A stretch of DNA of 64,000 nucleotides from Blastocatellia bacterium UBA7656 (lineage in GTDB: Bacteria; Acidobacteriota; Blastocatellia; UBA7656): assembly GCA_002483445.1 (NCBI GenBank), contig DLHY01000078.1, forward strand, positions 1 to 64,000. The letters are read 5' to 3'. The translations under genes were made by a program, and so were the position numbers. A model generated the notes under the pieces. That model worked only from the letters and a program-made list of their open reading frames with translations. It was not told where the DNA came from and searched no databases. Below, in pieces: positions 53,913 through 62,885 of the stretch (within the stretch, counting starts at the first letter, position 1; the number at the start of each line of letters is the position of its first letter).

Positions 53913-54017
53913 CTCTGTATCTCCGGGTTTAACCTGCAGACCGCTCGATCTTCAGGACACCTTCCACCGTCTCTCCCTCTCGATCCGGCACGCCCTGCCA
54001 GATATTTTTCTTTCCTG

Positions 54018-54060
54018 ATGATACGCTCACCGAAAAGGAGTTTCTGTTCAATACAGGGCA
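54018..54060 (-). promoter_or_regulatory. Crp/Fnr-type promoter E (72-aa protein/GlsB run)
   Basis: Operator TGCCCTGTATTGAACA (minus strand, 54045-54060), one half-site degenerate, 21 bp, then -10 TATCAT (54018-54023), identical to the -10 of site C. Start near 54011, leader about 99 nt. Confidence 0.7.
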
Positions 54061-54114
54061 ACCCACAGAAGAACCGGCATCAACTGGAAGAGTTCTTGAT
54101 GTGATCAGTTATGG

Positions 54115-54151
54115 AAAAAAATAAGACGGAAGGAATTTCTCCTCCCGTCTT
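54115..54151 (-). terminator. Intrinsic terminator of the peptidoglycan-binding-domain gene
   Basis: AAGACGG pairs with CCGTCTT across a 15-nt loop, and seven T follow on the minus strand (54115-54121 read as A on plus). It lies 8 bp past the stop of the gene at 54160. Confidence 0.7.
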
Positions 54152-54159
54152 AAACCCCA

Positions 54160-56010
54160 CTACCGGATTATGTCGCTATCGGGATTGGCGTCAATCACAT
54201 TGATCCGAGCGATCTCGGACTGTAACTGCTGCCAGTCATTGCGCACTGTCGCTGAAAGCGTCAACTGAGTGTAGCGTCTGATCAGTCGGTCAAGCAGACG
54301 CGCCTGCCTCACCAGCGCGCCGGCACCGCCTTTGACTGCATCAGGATCTGTTATCGAAATGGTCAACTGATAGTAAAGTTGAGCCGCCGCCTGCAGGCTG
54401 TTGATCTGCGAAAGTATCTGCACTTCGTTCTGGCCTATGTTACGGCGACGGTCAAAGATCACCTGACCGCGATTGTTGCGAACATTCAAGTCGCGCTGAT
54501 AATTCTGCAGCAGGCGAAGAGCCAGAGAGGCGATCTGCCGGGGATTGCCTATGCCTGTTCCGCCGGTCGAGCCGCCACCTTGAAGATCAGCCGTGTAATC
54601 ACGCTGCGGCCCGTGAATGATCACGCGCACTACATTCGGCAGATTGTCGTAGGTTTCTGTGAACGGGCGGTGGTCGGTCGTCGTTCCCTGACCGTATCTC
54701 GGAGGCGTGCCTCGCACGTAAACGTGCAGGGTGTTGCCGGTCACGAAGCGATTGACGAAGACCTGCCATCCGCTGCCCTGTGTGTGAATGTCGAGGCTTA
54801 TACGAATCGAATCCTGGTCAATGCGCTCTGCGCGCGGGTTCACTATTTCGATCGGTCTGGCTTCGTATCCGGCCTCGCTGGCTATGCCGAGCATCCGCGC
54901 AGTCCTCATGTCGAGATCGCCAGTCACATTCAGATTATTGCCTTGCTGGAACTGGCGAATCGCTGTGCGCGTCAAGTTGGTCAACACGCCATTGATCGGG
55001 CCGTTGTAGAAGCCGCGATCTCTGAGTGTGGTCTGAGCGAATCGAATTGACTCCGACGATGTGAATACATTTTGCGTCGGCTCGTTGTCAGAATCCGACG
55101 GGATGCCGAGCGCGCGGGCTGTTGCCGAGTCCAGGTAGCCGGTGTCTGCAAGGTTTCGGTCATGCTGGAACTGGCGAATCGCTGCGCGCGTAGCCTGATT
55201 CATCGCTCCATTGATCGGGCCGTTGTAAAAGCCCCTGTCTCTGAGAGCGATCTGAGCGGCTCGTATGGAATCAGCCGAATTCAAAACATCCTGAGATGTG
55301 ATTCCCGTATTGCCGTCGTTGGGATTGAAGCCCTGGTCGCCTGCTCGGTCGAACGTGTCCGTGTCGACGGTGAAGGAACGCTCCACCATCATCCCGAACT
55401 CGGTGCCTGCCTGCACTTCTGCCTTCTCGCCATTGCTCAATAACAGTCCGATAGTGCCTAGCACTGCGCCGACGCCTGCGCCGACAGCCGCGCCCTTAGC
55501 GCCGCTGGCAACTGCGCCTATTACCGCGCCCGCTCCTGCGCCGCCCCCGATGAAGAGAATGCCGCGTCGAGTCCGGTTGCCGCCCCCGACTCGGCCCTCA
55601 TTGTCTATGTCCTGTTCTATCCTGCGTCGCCCTTCTTCGTTGAGCGTCGTGAGCGTGGCGTCTACAGGGATCGAATAGCCTCTTGAAAAAACTATTCTGT
55701 CAAAGGCGATGGCGAGCGTTCCGGCTTTGCTTGCGCGCTCTGCCGGAGTGACTGCGTTGATGTGGCCTTCGACCTTCACGCCAGCAGGCACGGCCACCCG
55801 GCCATCAACCCTCACCTCGCGAAAGACTGTCGCCGTGAAGCGATCGCCCGCGCGCGAGGTATCCGAACTCACGAGGGTGTCCATCCTGAGCGGAATGATG
55901 GTGCCGACAGGCACCGTGACGAGACGTTGTCCTGACGCCAGAGATACCAGCGACAGGATCATCGCCAATGATAGAAACGCACTGGCTGTCCTTTTGTGGC
56001 GATTATTCAT
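54160..56010 (-). CDS. Secreted protein with two peptidoglycan-binding domains and a glycine-zipper
   Basis: A signal peptide (about residues 1-28) precedes a beta segment and a glycine-zipper-like stretch (GGGAGAGAVIGAVASGAKGAAVGAGVGAVLG in outline). Two PG_binding_1 units follow, both with the signature RDRGFYNGPING and AIRQFQ. The last 200 residues form an unrecognised domain. It probably attaches to the cell wall. ATG at 56010 with AAGGAG 9 nt upstream. A decayed copy of its 3' end exists at 51498. Confidence 0.85.
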   Translation of the reverse strand: MNNRHKRTASAFLSLAMILSLVSLASGQRLVTVPVGTIIPLRMDTLVSSDTSRAGDRFTATVFREVRVDGRVAVPAGVKVEGHINAVTPAERASKAGTLAIAFDRIVFSRGYSIPVDATLTTLNEEGRRRIEQDIDNEGRVGGGNRTRRGILFIGGGAGAGAVIGAVASGAKGAAVGAGVGAVLGTIGLLLSNGEKAEVQAGTEFGMMVERSFTVDTDTFDRAGDQGFNPNDGNTGITSQDVLNSADSIRAAQIALRDRGFYNGPINGAMNQATRAAIRQFQHDRNLADTGYLDSATARALGIPSDSDNEPTQNVFTSSESIRFAQTTLRDRGFYNGPINGVLTNLTRTAIRQFQQGNNLNVTGDLDMRTARMLGIASEAGYEARPIEIVNPRAERIDQDSIRISLDIHTQGSGWQVFVNRFVTGNTLHVYVRGTPPRYGQGTTTDHRPFTETYDNLPNVVRVIIHGPQRDYTADLQGGGSTGGTGIGNPRQIASLALRLLQNYQRDLNVRNNRGQVIFDRRRNIGQNEVQILSQINSLQAAAQLYYQLTISITDPDAVKGGAGALVRQARLLDRLIRRYTQLTLSATVRNDWQQLQSEIARINVIDANPDSDIIR

Positions 56011-56094
56011 AACTGAACTCTCCTTTTCCTTTTGCTTCATTATTTCGGGGCAACGAAGGCGATCTCATTGCAGGAACTCTTTGCAGAGACGCCC

Positions 56095-56664
56095 TCATCT
56101 TCCGTTGTGCATCTTTGACATTTCGTCGAGATGCCTGACGACATCAGCACTATCCGTTGCGATTTTTTTCGAGTTCAGCGTATAGTCCTGGACATCTTTC
56201 TCAAGGGCGGCGATTGCAGCCTTGAGTCTGGAGTGATGTACCTCCATCTCTTTCATACGGGCTGCCATCCTTGCGCGCATATCTGCGCTCATCGTTTTTA
56301 CATGCTCCCGATGATGCTCCTCCGCCTGATCGAAGCTTCGATTCATCTCAGCGACTGCGGCGCGAGCGAAGTCTGCGCTGAGGGCGATGCCCGTTTGCGC
56401 CTGATCGCGCAGAGCCTTTGCAAACGTTCCGATGTTTTGCTTGTAAGCCGCGGCCAGAACATGGTGCGGCTCATTCATCATGCCGGACATACCCATCTTC
56501 GGCATTTCGTGATGCATCTGCTCCTGGCCCTGGCTGCTGGTTTGTGTAGCCGCAATCCGATCATCAGGATGATTCTGATGTTGTGTTTGTGACTGCGCAG
56601 CCGCCGCGCCAAACATCGTCAGCGCGAGGGCTGCAAGAATCGTTCTGTAAAAATATCTGTTCAT
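56095..56664 (-). CDS. Secreted His/Met-rich hypothetical protein
   Basis: A signal peptide (about residues 1-25, AAAAQS) is followed by a His/Gln/Met-rich segment (MHHEMPKMGMSGMMNEPHH) that suggests copper or other metal binding, then long amphipathic helices with more His (EEHHREHV, EVHHSRL). No family recognised. It lies between the 49-aa membrane protein copy 2 and the peptidoglycan-binding-domain gene, in a run that may be transcribed from promoter B. Confidence 0.65.
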   Translation of the reverse strand: MNRYFYRTILAALALTMFGAAAAQSQTQHQNHPDDRIAATQTSSQGQEQMHHEMPKMGMSGMMNEPHHVLAAAYKQNIGTFAKALRDQAQTGIALSADFARAAVAEMNRSFDQAEEHHREHVKTMSADMRARMAARMKEMEVHHSRLKAAIAALEKDVQDYTLNSKKIATDSADVVRHLDEMSKMHNGR

Positions 56665-56795
56665 GATTTCCTTTCATCGACTTTGACTCGATGGTCGTCG
56701 CTCGTTTTAGGAATTGTCGGCAAAACGACGATGAACTCGGTGCTGGCGAGAGTGTGCAGATGACGCGAACCTGATGGATCGCTCGTGCCTTCGCG

Positions 56796-56945
56796 TTAAA
56801 CCAGTCTCCGACGACCGCTGATCAGGTTGAAGATCAACACTATCACCGCGATAACGAGCAGCAGGTGAATCAGTCCGCCGCCGACGCCGCCGAGCATACC
56901 CAGCATCCACAGAATGAGAAGAATAACCAGAATTGTCCAAAGCAT
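56796..56945 (-). CDS. 49-aa membrane protein, lmo0937-like (copy 2)
   Basis: Starts MLWTILVILLILWMLGMLGG, second helix after a Gly-rich turn, basic end (SGRRRLV). It has the same length and pattern as the gene at 44634-44783, its paralogue. Operator B lies at 57064-57079, and the second crp gene is just beyond. The product is a tiny two-helix membrane protein of unknown role. Confidence 0.75.
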   Translation of the reverse strand: MLWTILVILLILWMLGMLGGVGGGLIHLLLVIAVIVLIFNLISGRRRLV

Positions 56946-57036
56946 ACGTCACCTCGAAGTTTAGATTTTTACCAACATTCTCAGAGTCGGTTGCAGAGAT
57001 GCTTCGACCCGACTCCACTTGCATTTCACCTTTTTA

Positions 57037-57079
57037 AGCTTACGCCCAATCGAGATCGGTTTCTGTTCAATAATGGACA
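57037..57079 (-). promoter_or_regulatory. Crp/Fnr-type promoter B (49-aa copy 2)
   Basis: Operator TGTCCATTATTGAACA (minus strand, 57064-57079), 21 bp, then -10 TAAGCT (57037-57042), the weakest -10 of the set. Centre at -41.5. It lies 33 bp past the stop of the second crp gene, the same order as at site D. Confidence 0.65.
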
Positions 57080-57111
57080 ATGATGAAAAGATTTGGCACG
57101 CGGTCAGCAGT

Positions 57112-57804
57112 CTAACCAACAGCCAGCCCAACCCTGTCCAGATAATCGGTGAGCTTCTGCTCCTTGACTATGAGAAAGCGATCTTCACTCGTCTCGATCA
57201 ACCCAAGCTCTCGAAACCTCTGCATAAACATGCTGACGCGAGGCCGAGTGGTTCCGACCATCTCCGATAACTCTTCGTGTGAAATCCTGCTTTCGATGCG
57301 AATGCTGCGAGGGTCTTTTTTGCCGAGCTTACGAGCCAGTTGCAACAGAGTCTTGCCCAATCGCTGTTCGCTGTCGACAGTCACCAGATTAGCGATGACC
57401 TGCTGCTGGTCTGCAACTCGCACTGTCAGATACTGCACGAATCCCTCAAGCAGTGAATCGTTGCTCAGGCGTGTGAAGAACTTGGAGCGAGGAATCATCT
57501 TCAATTGGGTCTCTTCCATAGCAGTCGCTGTTTCCATACGTTCGCCTAACCCTGACAGGCACATCTCTCCGAATACGTCTCCCGCAGTGTGGATGGCAAG
57601 CAGGCACTCTTTACCATTGGGCGAGAGCAGGAGCAGTTTTACCTGCCCGCTCTCGATGAAGTAGATCGTCTCGGCCTGCTCCCCGCAGGTGTAGACATTT
57701 GCATGTTTCGCAATTCTGGTGGAGCGAAAATTTCGGGTCTCGTGCCGGAACGAATCGCGCAATTGTTTTTTGAACAGGTCAGCTTCCGGAGTTTGTTGAA
57801 TCAT
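57112..57804 (-). CDS. Crp/Fnr family regulator (copy 2)
   Basis: Same domain layout as copy 1: beta roll (FIESGQVKLLLLSPNGKE, GDVFGEMCLSGLGER) and winged HTH (ISHEELSEMVGTTRPRVSMFMQRFRELGLIE). The recognition helix region TTRPR(I/V)S is nearly shared, so both should bind the same operators. No N-terminal iron-sulfur Cys cluster. ATG at 57804. Its C-terminus is the source of the remnant at 44906-45046. Confidence 0.9.
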   Translation of the reverse strand: MIQQTPEADLFKKQLRDSFRHETRNFRSTRIAKHANVYTCGEQAETIYFIESGQVKLLLLSPNGKECLLAIHTAGDVFGEMCLSGLGERMETATAMEETQLKMIPRSKFFTRLSNDSLLEGFVQYLTVRVADQQQVIANLVTVDSEQRLGKTLLQLARKLGKKDPRSIRIESRISHEELSEMVGTTRPRVSMFMQRFRELGLIETSEDRFLIVKEQKLTDYLDRVGLAVG

Positions 57805-57819
57805 GATTGTGTATCCTTA

Positions 57820-58188
57820 TCATTGATATTGAGCGGCATCAGTAATCCACCTCTGGATTTTTACGGATTCGTCGCCAGAGAAATTTCTCGCCCCGAAGAA
57901 TGACTCGGTATGCAACCAGAAACCGCAATCGTTTTTGTCGAGAAAGTAATAACGGCCTGTCGCCTTCTCGCGCAGGATATAGCACCGCGTTGTAAAAACC
58001 TCTTTGCGTACTACGTAGGTTTTTCCTTCAAAGATGATCTGGCTCAGGAATCTTTCGCCACTGTCGCTCTTATCAATCCATACATCCATCTCGGCTTGTT
58101 TGTTGTGACCGAATCGGTGGCCACTGATGCGCACACGGTCGGTTTTTACGAGATCGAATCTTTCAGTTTCAAATTGTTTAATCATCAT
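57820..58188 (-). CDS. Hypothetical protein (122 aa)
   Basis: Small beta-rich soluble protein (RVRISGHRFGHNKQAEMDVWIDKSD, ILREKATGRYYFLDKNDCGFW). No family recognised and no signal peptide. ATG at 58188 with GGAG 7 nt upstream. It lies 15 bp upstream of crp copy 2 on the same strand, so probably co-transcribed. Confidence 0.6.
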   Translation of the reverse strand: MMIKQFETERFDLVKTDRVRISGHRFGHNKQAEMDVWIDKSDSGERFLSQIIFEGKTYVVRKEVFTTRCYILREKATGRYYFLDKNDCGFWLHTESFFGARNFSGDESVKIQRWITDAAQYQ

Positions 58189-58211
58189 CGTTCATCTCCA
58201 ATGCGCGGCTT

Positions 58212-59291
58212 TCACGGTTGCGCCGTTACTGATACTGTCGACACGAGCCTTCTCCTGATCAGCCTCAGATTCTTTGCCAGCCCATCGCGCACACGCGATC
58301 CGATGACAGAGCGTTTCAATCCGATGAACAATCCTTGCAGCGCCCCGACGCGAGAGCGATTGAGGTACATCAGGTAGGAACCCGAATTTGCCTGACCCTG
58401 ATTTCCATCCACGACCGCAGTCAGGCCAAGCGAGCCGTCGAAGTAGTGGCTGGCGTAAATCTGTTTCGAGGCAATCAGAACCTCAGTCCTGTTTTCAATA
58501 GTTCGTCTGTAGATTGCCACATGCGTGATGCTCAACACGGGTTTCAGTCCGTACTTTTCTTTAGACCAGTAAATGAAGTCTTCCACGTTTAGCGAACTGG
58601 CCTTTGGGAACTCCTCAAGGTACTTATAGAACTCGGGCGCCGACTCGGCCAGAAAGCGAGACTGTATGAGCAACGAGCGGTATTCGTCGCCAAGCCGCAC
58701 TGCATTTCTCTGATCGTGATACTCGATGAGAGCCGCATTGCCGCTTTGCAGGTAAGCCTTTACATAATCGAGCAGAATCCGGCGAGTGAGTTCATTGGCC
58801 CGCGTCGCATAGTCGGGCGCGGACGGATCGAGTTCCCGGCGAAAGCGATCCATCATCTCGCCCGACATCTGCATGTCGCACTCGCCGGTCTCGCAGCTTT
58901 TGATGGCGTTCAGACAGCAGGGATCGAGCGTAAGACCTTTCAAGTCTTCCAGGCGCGGCGGATTGCTGAACTTTCCAATCTGCTCCACCGACGGCGACTT
59001 CTTGAATTCAGCGATGTCACGGAATTTTTCAATGAAGGCATCCCCGGATGTGTCTACGCGCACGATGCCCACTGCCGCGATTTCCTTCTTCACTGTGGTT
59101 TTTAGCACCCTCGCTATGGCTTCGCCGCGTTCCAGCCCTGCGATATCCTCTGCGGTTACTTGGATGTGCTTCTGTAAAAGTTGCTGGAACCATTCGGGAA
59201 GGTTCTGCGCTCTTGTGGGGAGCGCGCAGAGCGATAGAAGCAATGATACTGAACACAATCTGGCGGATAATGCCGCAATGCGAAAATACAT
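58212..59291 (-). CDS. Secreted hypothetical protein (359 aa)
   Basis: A signal peptide (about residues 1-28, LPTRAQ) is followed by a helical-to-mixed protein with four Cys in one stretch (DPCCLNAIKSCETGEC). Later features: LTRRILLDYVKAYLQSGNAALIEYHD and ASKQIYASHYFDGSLGLTAVVDG. It belongs to a secreted acidobacterial type I cannot name; no catalytic motif seen. 23 bp before the 122-aa gene. Confidence 0.65.
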   Translation of the reverse strand: MYFRIAALSARLCSVSLLLSLCALPTRAQNLPEWFQQLLQKHIQVTAEDIAGLERGEAIARVLKTTVKKEIAAVGIVRVDTSGDAFIEKFRDIAEFKKSPSVEQIGKFSNPPRLEDLKGLTLDPCCLNAIKSCETGECDMQMSGEMMDRFRRELDPSAPDYATRANELTRRILLDYVKAYLQSGNAALIEYHDQRNAVRLGDEYRSLLIQSRFLAESAPEFYKYLEEFPKASSLNVEDFIYWSKEKYGLKPVLSITHVAIYRRTIENRTEVLIASKQIYASHYFDGSLGLTAVVDGNQGQANSGSYLMYLNRSRVGALQGLFIGLKRSVIGSRVRDGLAKNLRLIRRRLVSTVSVTAQP

Positions 59292-59608
59292 GATCTGTGC
59301 GTCCTTTCTGTCAGGGTTGTGTGGGAAGGCGGTTATTTCAATTTCTGTTGTCTGCCGCTTTTATCTAATGCAATGCGTGTGCCTGCTTCGGGTTCTTAAT
59401 GAAAAGGGCAGGGAATATGTCGTGGCGTGTTCAGGAATTGAGATGGATAAGGCAATGATAACGGTTCAATATCGTGACAGTCTGCATCAGACTGTAGGAA
59501 ATTGGCACACTCACCGTACTGGCGGAATTCAGAGTTCAGCCGTCAGGTAGCCGGCGCTGAAATCAAGCAAGCTGAAGCTTGAACTCTGAACTTCACCTGC
59601 GGCCTGGT
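59292..59608. other. Intergenic region
   Basis: No gene seen. The hairpin at 59528-59590 is the only clear feature. A lone TGTTCA half-site at 59428 has no matching partner or -10 and is not called as an operator. Confidence 0.4.
59528..59590 (-). repeat. Inverted repeat 3' of the response regulator gene
   Basis: TTCAGAGTTCA (59528) and TGAACTCTGAA (59580) are perfect complements separated by 41 nt. It may work as a terminator of the histidine kinase/response regulator pair. Confidence 0.55.
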
Positions 59609-60979
59609 TTAGATTTCAAGCGAAGGATCGGCAGCGCGGTATTCATCGAGTTTGCGGTAAAGGGTCGTGCGATCAAGGCCCAGAAGCTCGGCGGCGCGGG
59701 TCTTGTTGCCGACTGTCTGTCGCAATGCTTCCAAAATGTATTCGCGCTCAAGTTCGTGCAAAGTAAATCGCTTTGACATCGATCCCGCAATAATGGCCGA
59801 GGCTCCGCCGCTTGTGCGTATGCGCTCCGGCAAATCATCAGGCCGTAAAAGCGCGCCCTCAGTGAAAGCTATCGCTCGTTCCATAGCGTTCTCAAGCTCG
59901 CGCACGTTGCCCGGCCACGAGTAAGCGGTGAGAATGGCAAGCGCTTCAGGCGACACCTTTAGCGGATTAGCTCCGGCATCCTGAGCAGATTTGTTAATGA
60001 AATGTTCGACCAGTAGCGGAATGTCGAAAGGGCGCTCGCGCAGCGGAGGGACAACCAGGTGAATGACGTTCAACCTCCAGTAGAGGTCTTCCCGAAAACG
60101 CCCTTCGCGCATCTCCTTCTCCAGATCGCGGTTTGTAGATGCGACAACGCGCACATTGACCTCACGCTCACGGTCTGCCCCCACCGGACGCAGTTTGCCT
60201 TCCTGCAACGTGCGCAGAAGTTTCGGTTGAACCGCGAGCGCCAGTTCGCCAATTTCATCCAGGAAGATCGTGCCGCCATCTGCGGCTTCGAAGAGTCCGG
60301 CGCGCGCCTGTTTTGCGCCAGTAAATGCCTGACCTGTATGACCGAACAGTTCCGCCTCGATGAGTTCGGCAGGGATCGCCGCGCAATTGACCGGCACGAA
60401 CGCGCCGCGCCGCCCCGACATTTCGTGAATGGCGCGGGCGACCAGTTCCTTGCCCGTGCCCGACTCGCCCGTAATCAAAACGGTGCTTGCGCTGCGCGCT
60501 GCGCGAGCGATCATATCGAACAATTCGCGCATAGCGCGTGAAGCGCCGATGATCCGCGCAGAGGCTGCTGGCAACTCGCGGCGGAGTTGCGCCTGCGCCC
60601 GCTGTGGCGCGCTCTGGTCCAATGCATGTTCGACTGCAAGTAGGAGGTCGCTCGTCCGAAAAGGCTTGGTGAGATACTGGAACGCTCCGGCTTTAACCAT
60701 CTCGACTGCCTGCTCGACCGAGCCGAAGGCGGTTATGACGATCACTGGCGATTCCGCTCGCCGATTGCGCACCGCAGCCAGTAGTTCGTCTCCCTTTATG
60801 CCGGGCATCTGCATGTCCGTGATGACCAGATCAATCGACTCATGCTCCTGCTGGATATGCTTGAGCGCGGCGCGGCCATCCGCTGCGGCCATTATTCCAT
60901 AGCCTGCCTCTTCCAGAACCTCTTCAAGAAGATGACGCATGTCAGCGTCATCTTCAACGACCAGTATTCGCGCTTTCAT
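59609..60979 (-). CDS. Sigma-54-dependent response regulator (NtrC/AtoC type)
   Basis: Receiver domain (DD near residue 10, phospho-acceptor Asp in LVITDMQMPG, Lys in YLTKPF), sigma-54 AAA+ domain (GESGTGKE Walker A, GQAFTGA loop instead of GAFTGA, TIFLDEIGEL Walker B) and a Fis-type HTH at the end (NKTRAAELLGLDRTTLYRKLDEY). It activates sigma-54 promoters after phosphorylation. Its gene overlaps the histidine kinase gene by 26 bp, so the two form an operon. Target genes are unknown. Confidence 0.93.
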   Translation of the reverse strand: MKARILVVEDDADMRHLLEEVLEEAGYGIMAAADGRAALKHIQQEHESIDLVITDMQMPGIKGDELLAAVRNRRAESPVIVITAFGSVEQAVEMVKAGAFQYLTKPFRTSDLLLAVEHALDQSAPQRAQAQLRRELPAASARIIGASRAMRELFDMIARAARSASTVLITGESGTGKELVARAIHEMSGRRGAFVPVNCAAIPAELIEAELFGHTGQAFTGAKQARAGLFEAADGGTIFLDEIGELALAVQPKLLRTLQEGKLRPVGADREREVNVRVVASTNRDLEKEMREGRFREDLYWRLNVIHLVVPPLRERPFDIPLLVEHFINKSAQDAGANPLKVSPEALAILTAYSWPGNVRELENAMERAIAFTEGALLRPDDLPERIRTSGGASAIIAGSMSKRFTLHELEREYILEALRQTVGNKTRAAELLGLDRTTLYRKLDEYRAADPSLEI

Positions 60980-62489
60980 TCTGCTTCACACTTTCTTCTT
61001 CGGGCCGCCGGGCCAGTTCGACCGGCAGGCTTTCAGTTTTTGGAAGGTAAATAGTGAATATCGCGCCGCCTTCGGCATTATTAGCTGCTTCGATCCATCC
61101 GCCATGTTCTTTGATTATACGGTGCGAGACCGTCAACCCCAGTCCCGTTCCCTGTCCCGGTTCTTTAGTCGTGTGGAATGGATCGAATATATGATCCAGA
61201 TTCTCAGGAGCGATACCCTTGCCCGTGTCCTTGATGCGCAGGGCGACAAAGCTCCTTCCATCTCTATGTGCTACGTCTCCCGCGCACTCGATGCGCAATC
61301 GCCCGCCTGATGGCATTGCCTGCAAACCGTTGAGGCAAACATTCAGCAGCACCTGACGAAGGAAGTTCCGGTCAGCGTCAACCATCACCTTATCTGCGGA
61401 CACGACTTCAAGCTCGACTCCGGCGCGAGTGGCGTCTGCTTCGATCTGTTCAATCATATTGGCGACGAACCTGGACAGATCGACCGGCTCGCATTGCAGG
61501 TTATAGGGTCTGGCGAGATCGAGCAATTGACGGACGATGCGCGTTATGCGCTCAACCTGAGCGCGAATAATATTGAGATTGCGCTGGCGGGTTTCAACTG
61601 AACTGTTCGGGTGCGCAAGAAGTTGTTCGGCCCGCGCATCAATCACATTCAAGGGCGCGCCCATTTCGTGAGCGACCCCGGCGGCAAGGCGACCGACGGA
61701 GGCCAATCGCTCGCCGTGTCGCAGTTCGCGCTCAAGCTCCAGTTTCTCTTCCACCCTGCGAACCGCCTGGTGACGTTGTTGAGAAAGGCGTTCAGCCATG
61801 CGGTTGAACTCTCGCGCGAGTTGAGTGAATTCGCTCCCGCCTTTCGGCACTATGACGCGATAATCGAGGTCGCCACGCCCGACGGCGGCTGCGCCGCCCA
61901 GCAGTTCTTTAATGGGATGAGAGAGACTGCGACGCATCACGACCAGTACCACCAGAAATATCACGCTTAAGAGCAGCGTCGTCGTGATTATCGAGTCAAG
62001 ACGAGCGCGCGCGATGTCGGCCTCGACGAACGAGAGTGGCTGGGCGATCTCGAATGCGCCGCGCCATCCCGCGCCAACATCTATTGGCTTGATTACGGAG
62101 AAAACCCCTCGGCCATTGATGATGCGCACGAACTCCACTTCCTCACCTGTCGAGAGCACATGACCCAGTTCCGGAGGATTGCGTATTTCATCCGCAATCA
62201 GGTGATCGGAGATCATGGCAACACGCCCCTGCTCGTCAAACAAAATGACTCCGTAGATAGTGCTATGCTGGCCTAAGCGATTGATAAGCTGCTGCGCGTC
62301 AGTGGCCCGCCCGGCGGCATAATTATCTTCAAGCGCGATCTGCAACGTGAGCGCGTGCGCGCGGACTTCGTTGCGCATGGCCGTTTGCAATGCCGCTTCG
62401 CGTTGCCGCAGACTGAAAACGCTTGCCGCCGCCATCACAACGCCGACCATAACAGTCAACACAAGTATCAATCGTTTGCTCGTACTCAT
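60954..62489 (-). CDS. Membrane sensor histidine kinase
   Basis: TM1 at the N-terminus, a roughly 130-residue sensor loop, TM2 (TTTLLLSVIFLVVLVVMRR), a HAMP domain (LGRGDLDYRV-like), DHp with phospho-His in AAGVAHEMGAPLNV, and a HATPase with DTGKGIAPENLDHIF and GTGLGLTVSHRI. Member of the NtrB-like group, paired with the sigma-54 regulator. It is encoded upstream of the regulator. The signal is not known. Confidence 0.92.
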   Translation of the reverse strand: MSTSKRLILVLTVMVGVVMAAASVFSLRQREAALQTAMRNEVRAHALTLQIALEDNYAAGRATDAQQLINRLGQHSTIYGVILFDEQGRVAMISDHLIADEIRNPPELGHVLSTGEEVEFVRIINGRGVFSVIKPIDVGAGWRGAFEIAQPLSFVEADIARARLDSIITTTLLLSVIFLVVLVVMRRSLSHPIKELLGGAAAVGRGDLDYRVIVPKGGSEFTQLAREFNRMAERLSQQRHQAVRRVEEKLELERELRHGERLASVGRLAAGVAHEMGAPLNVIDARAEQLLAHPNSSVETRQRNLNIIRAQVERITRIVRQLLDLARPYNLQCEPVDLSRFVANMIEQIEADATRAGVELEVVSADKVMVDADRNFLRQVLLNVCLNGLQAMPSGGRLRIECAGDVAHRDGRSFVALRIKDTGKGIAPENLDHIFDPFHTTKEPGQGTGLGLTVSHRIIKEHGGWIEAANNAEGGAIFTIYLPKTESLPVELARRPEEESVKQNESANTGR

Positions 62490-62885
62490 CTATCGCTACA
62501 ACTCAATCAACAGCTTGCTTCTTATCGCTCTGCCGGTCGATGATTCATCGGATCGTTGCAATTAGAGATGTCACCGTTGCATATTGCGACAACCACAGCA
62601 GGGCGAGTCATTTGCTCTTCGAATCAATCTGGAGTGACCTGACTATGATACGTCTCTGCATTGTGATGCGCCAACCTGCTGTAGCAGGGCTGTTGCAAAG
62701 CCTTGCGAATGCGCGCTTCCATCGATATGCGCCAGCCTCGCCCTTCTTGCCGGAAAGATACGCCTTGCAAAATGCGTGCGCTTCCGGATTCCTTGTCGCG
62801 CGGCTTTTCAAAAACTCTGCGGCTTCAAGTTTGCACTACTTTTTGGCAAAGGCATCGCCGGACGTCCGGCGAGGTGATAATTATT
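62490..62885. other. Intergenic region between divergent genes
   Basis: Divergent 5' DNA of the histidine kinase and the PRC-barrel gene. I see no gene or convincing promoter. The long plus frame from 62703 is not used before 62886. Confidence 0.45.

Noticed and set aside
59428..59443. TGTTCA half-site upstream of the secreted 359-aa protein gene
   Set aside because: No matching second half-site and no -10 at the 21-bp distance found at the other sites.
42700..62500. Sigma-54 (-24/-12) promoters for the local NtrC-type regulator
   Set aside because: I scanned the intergenic DNA by eye for TGGCAC-N5-TTGC-like elements and found none worth calling.
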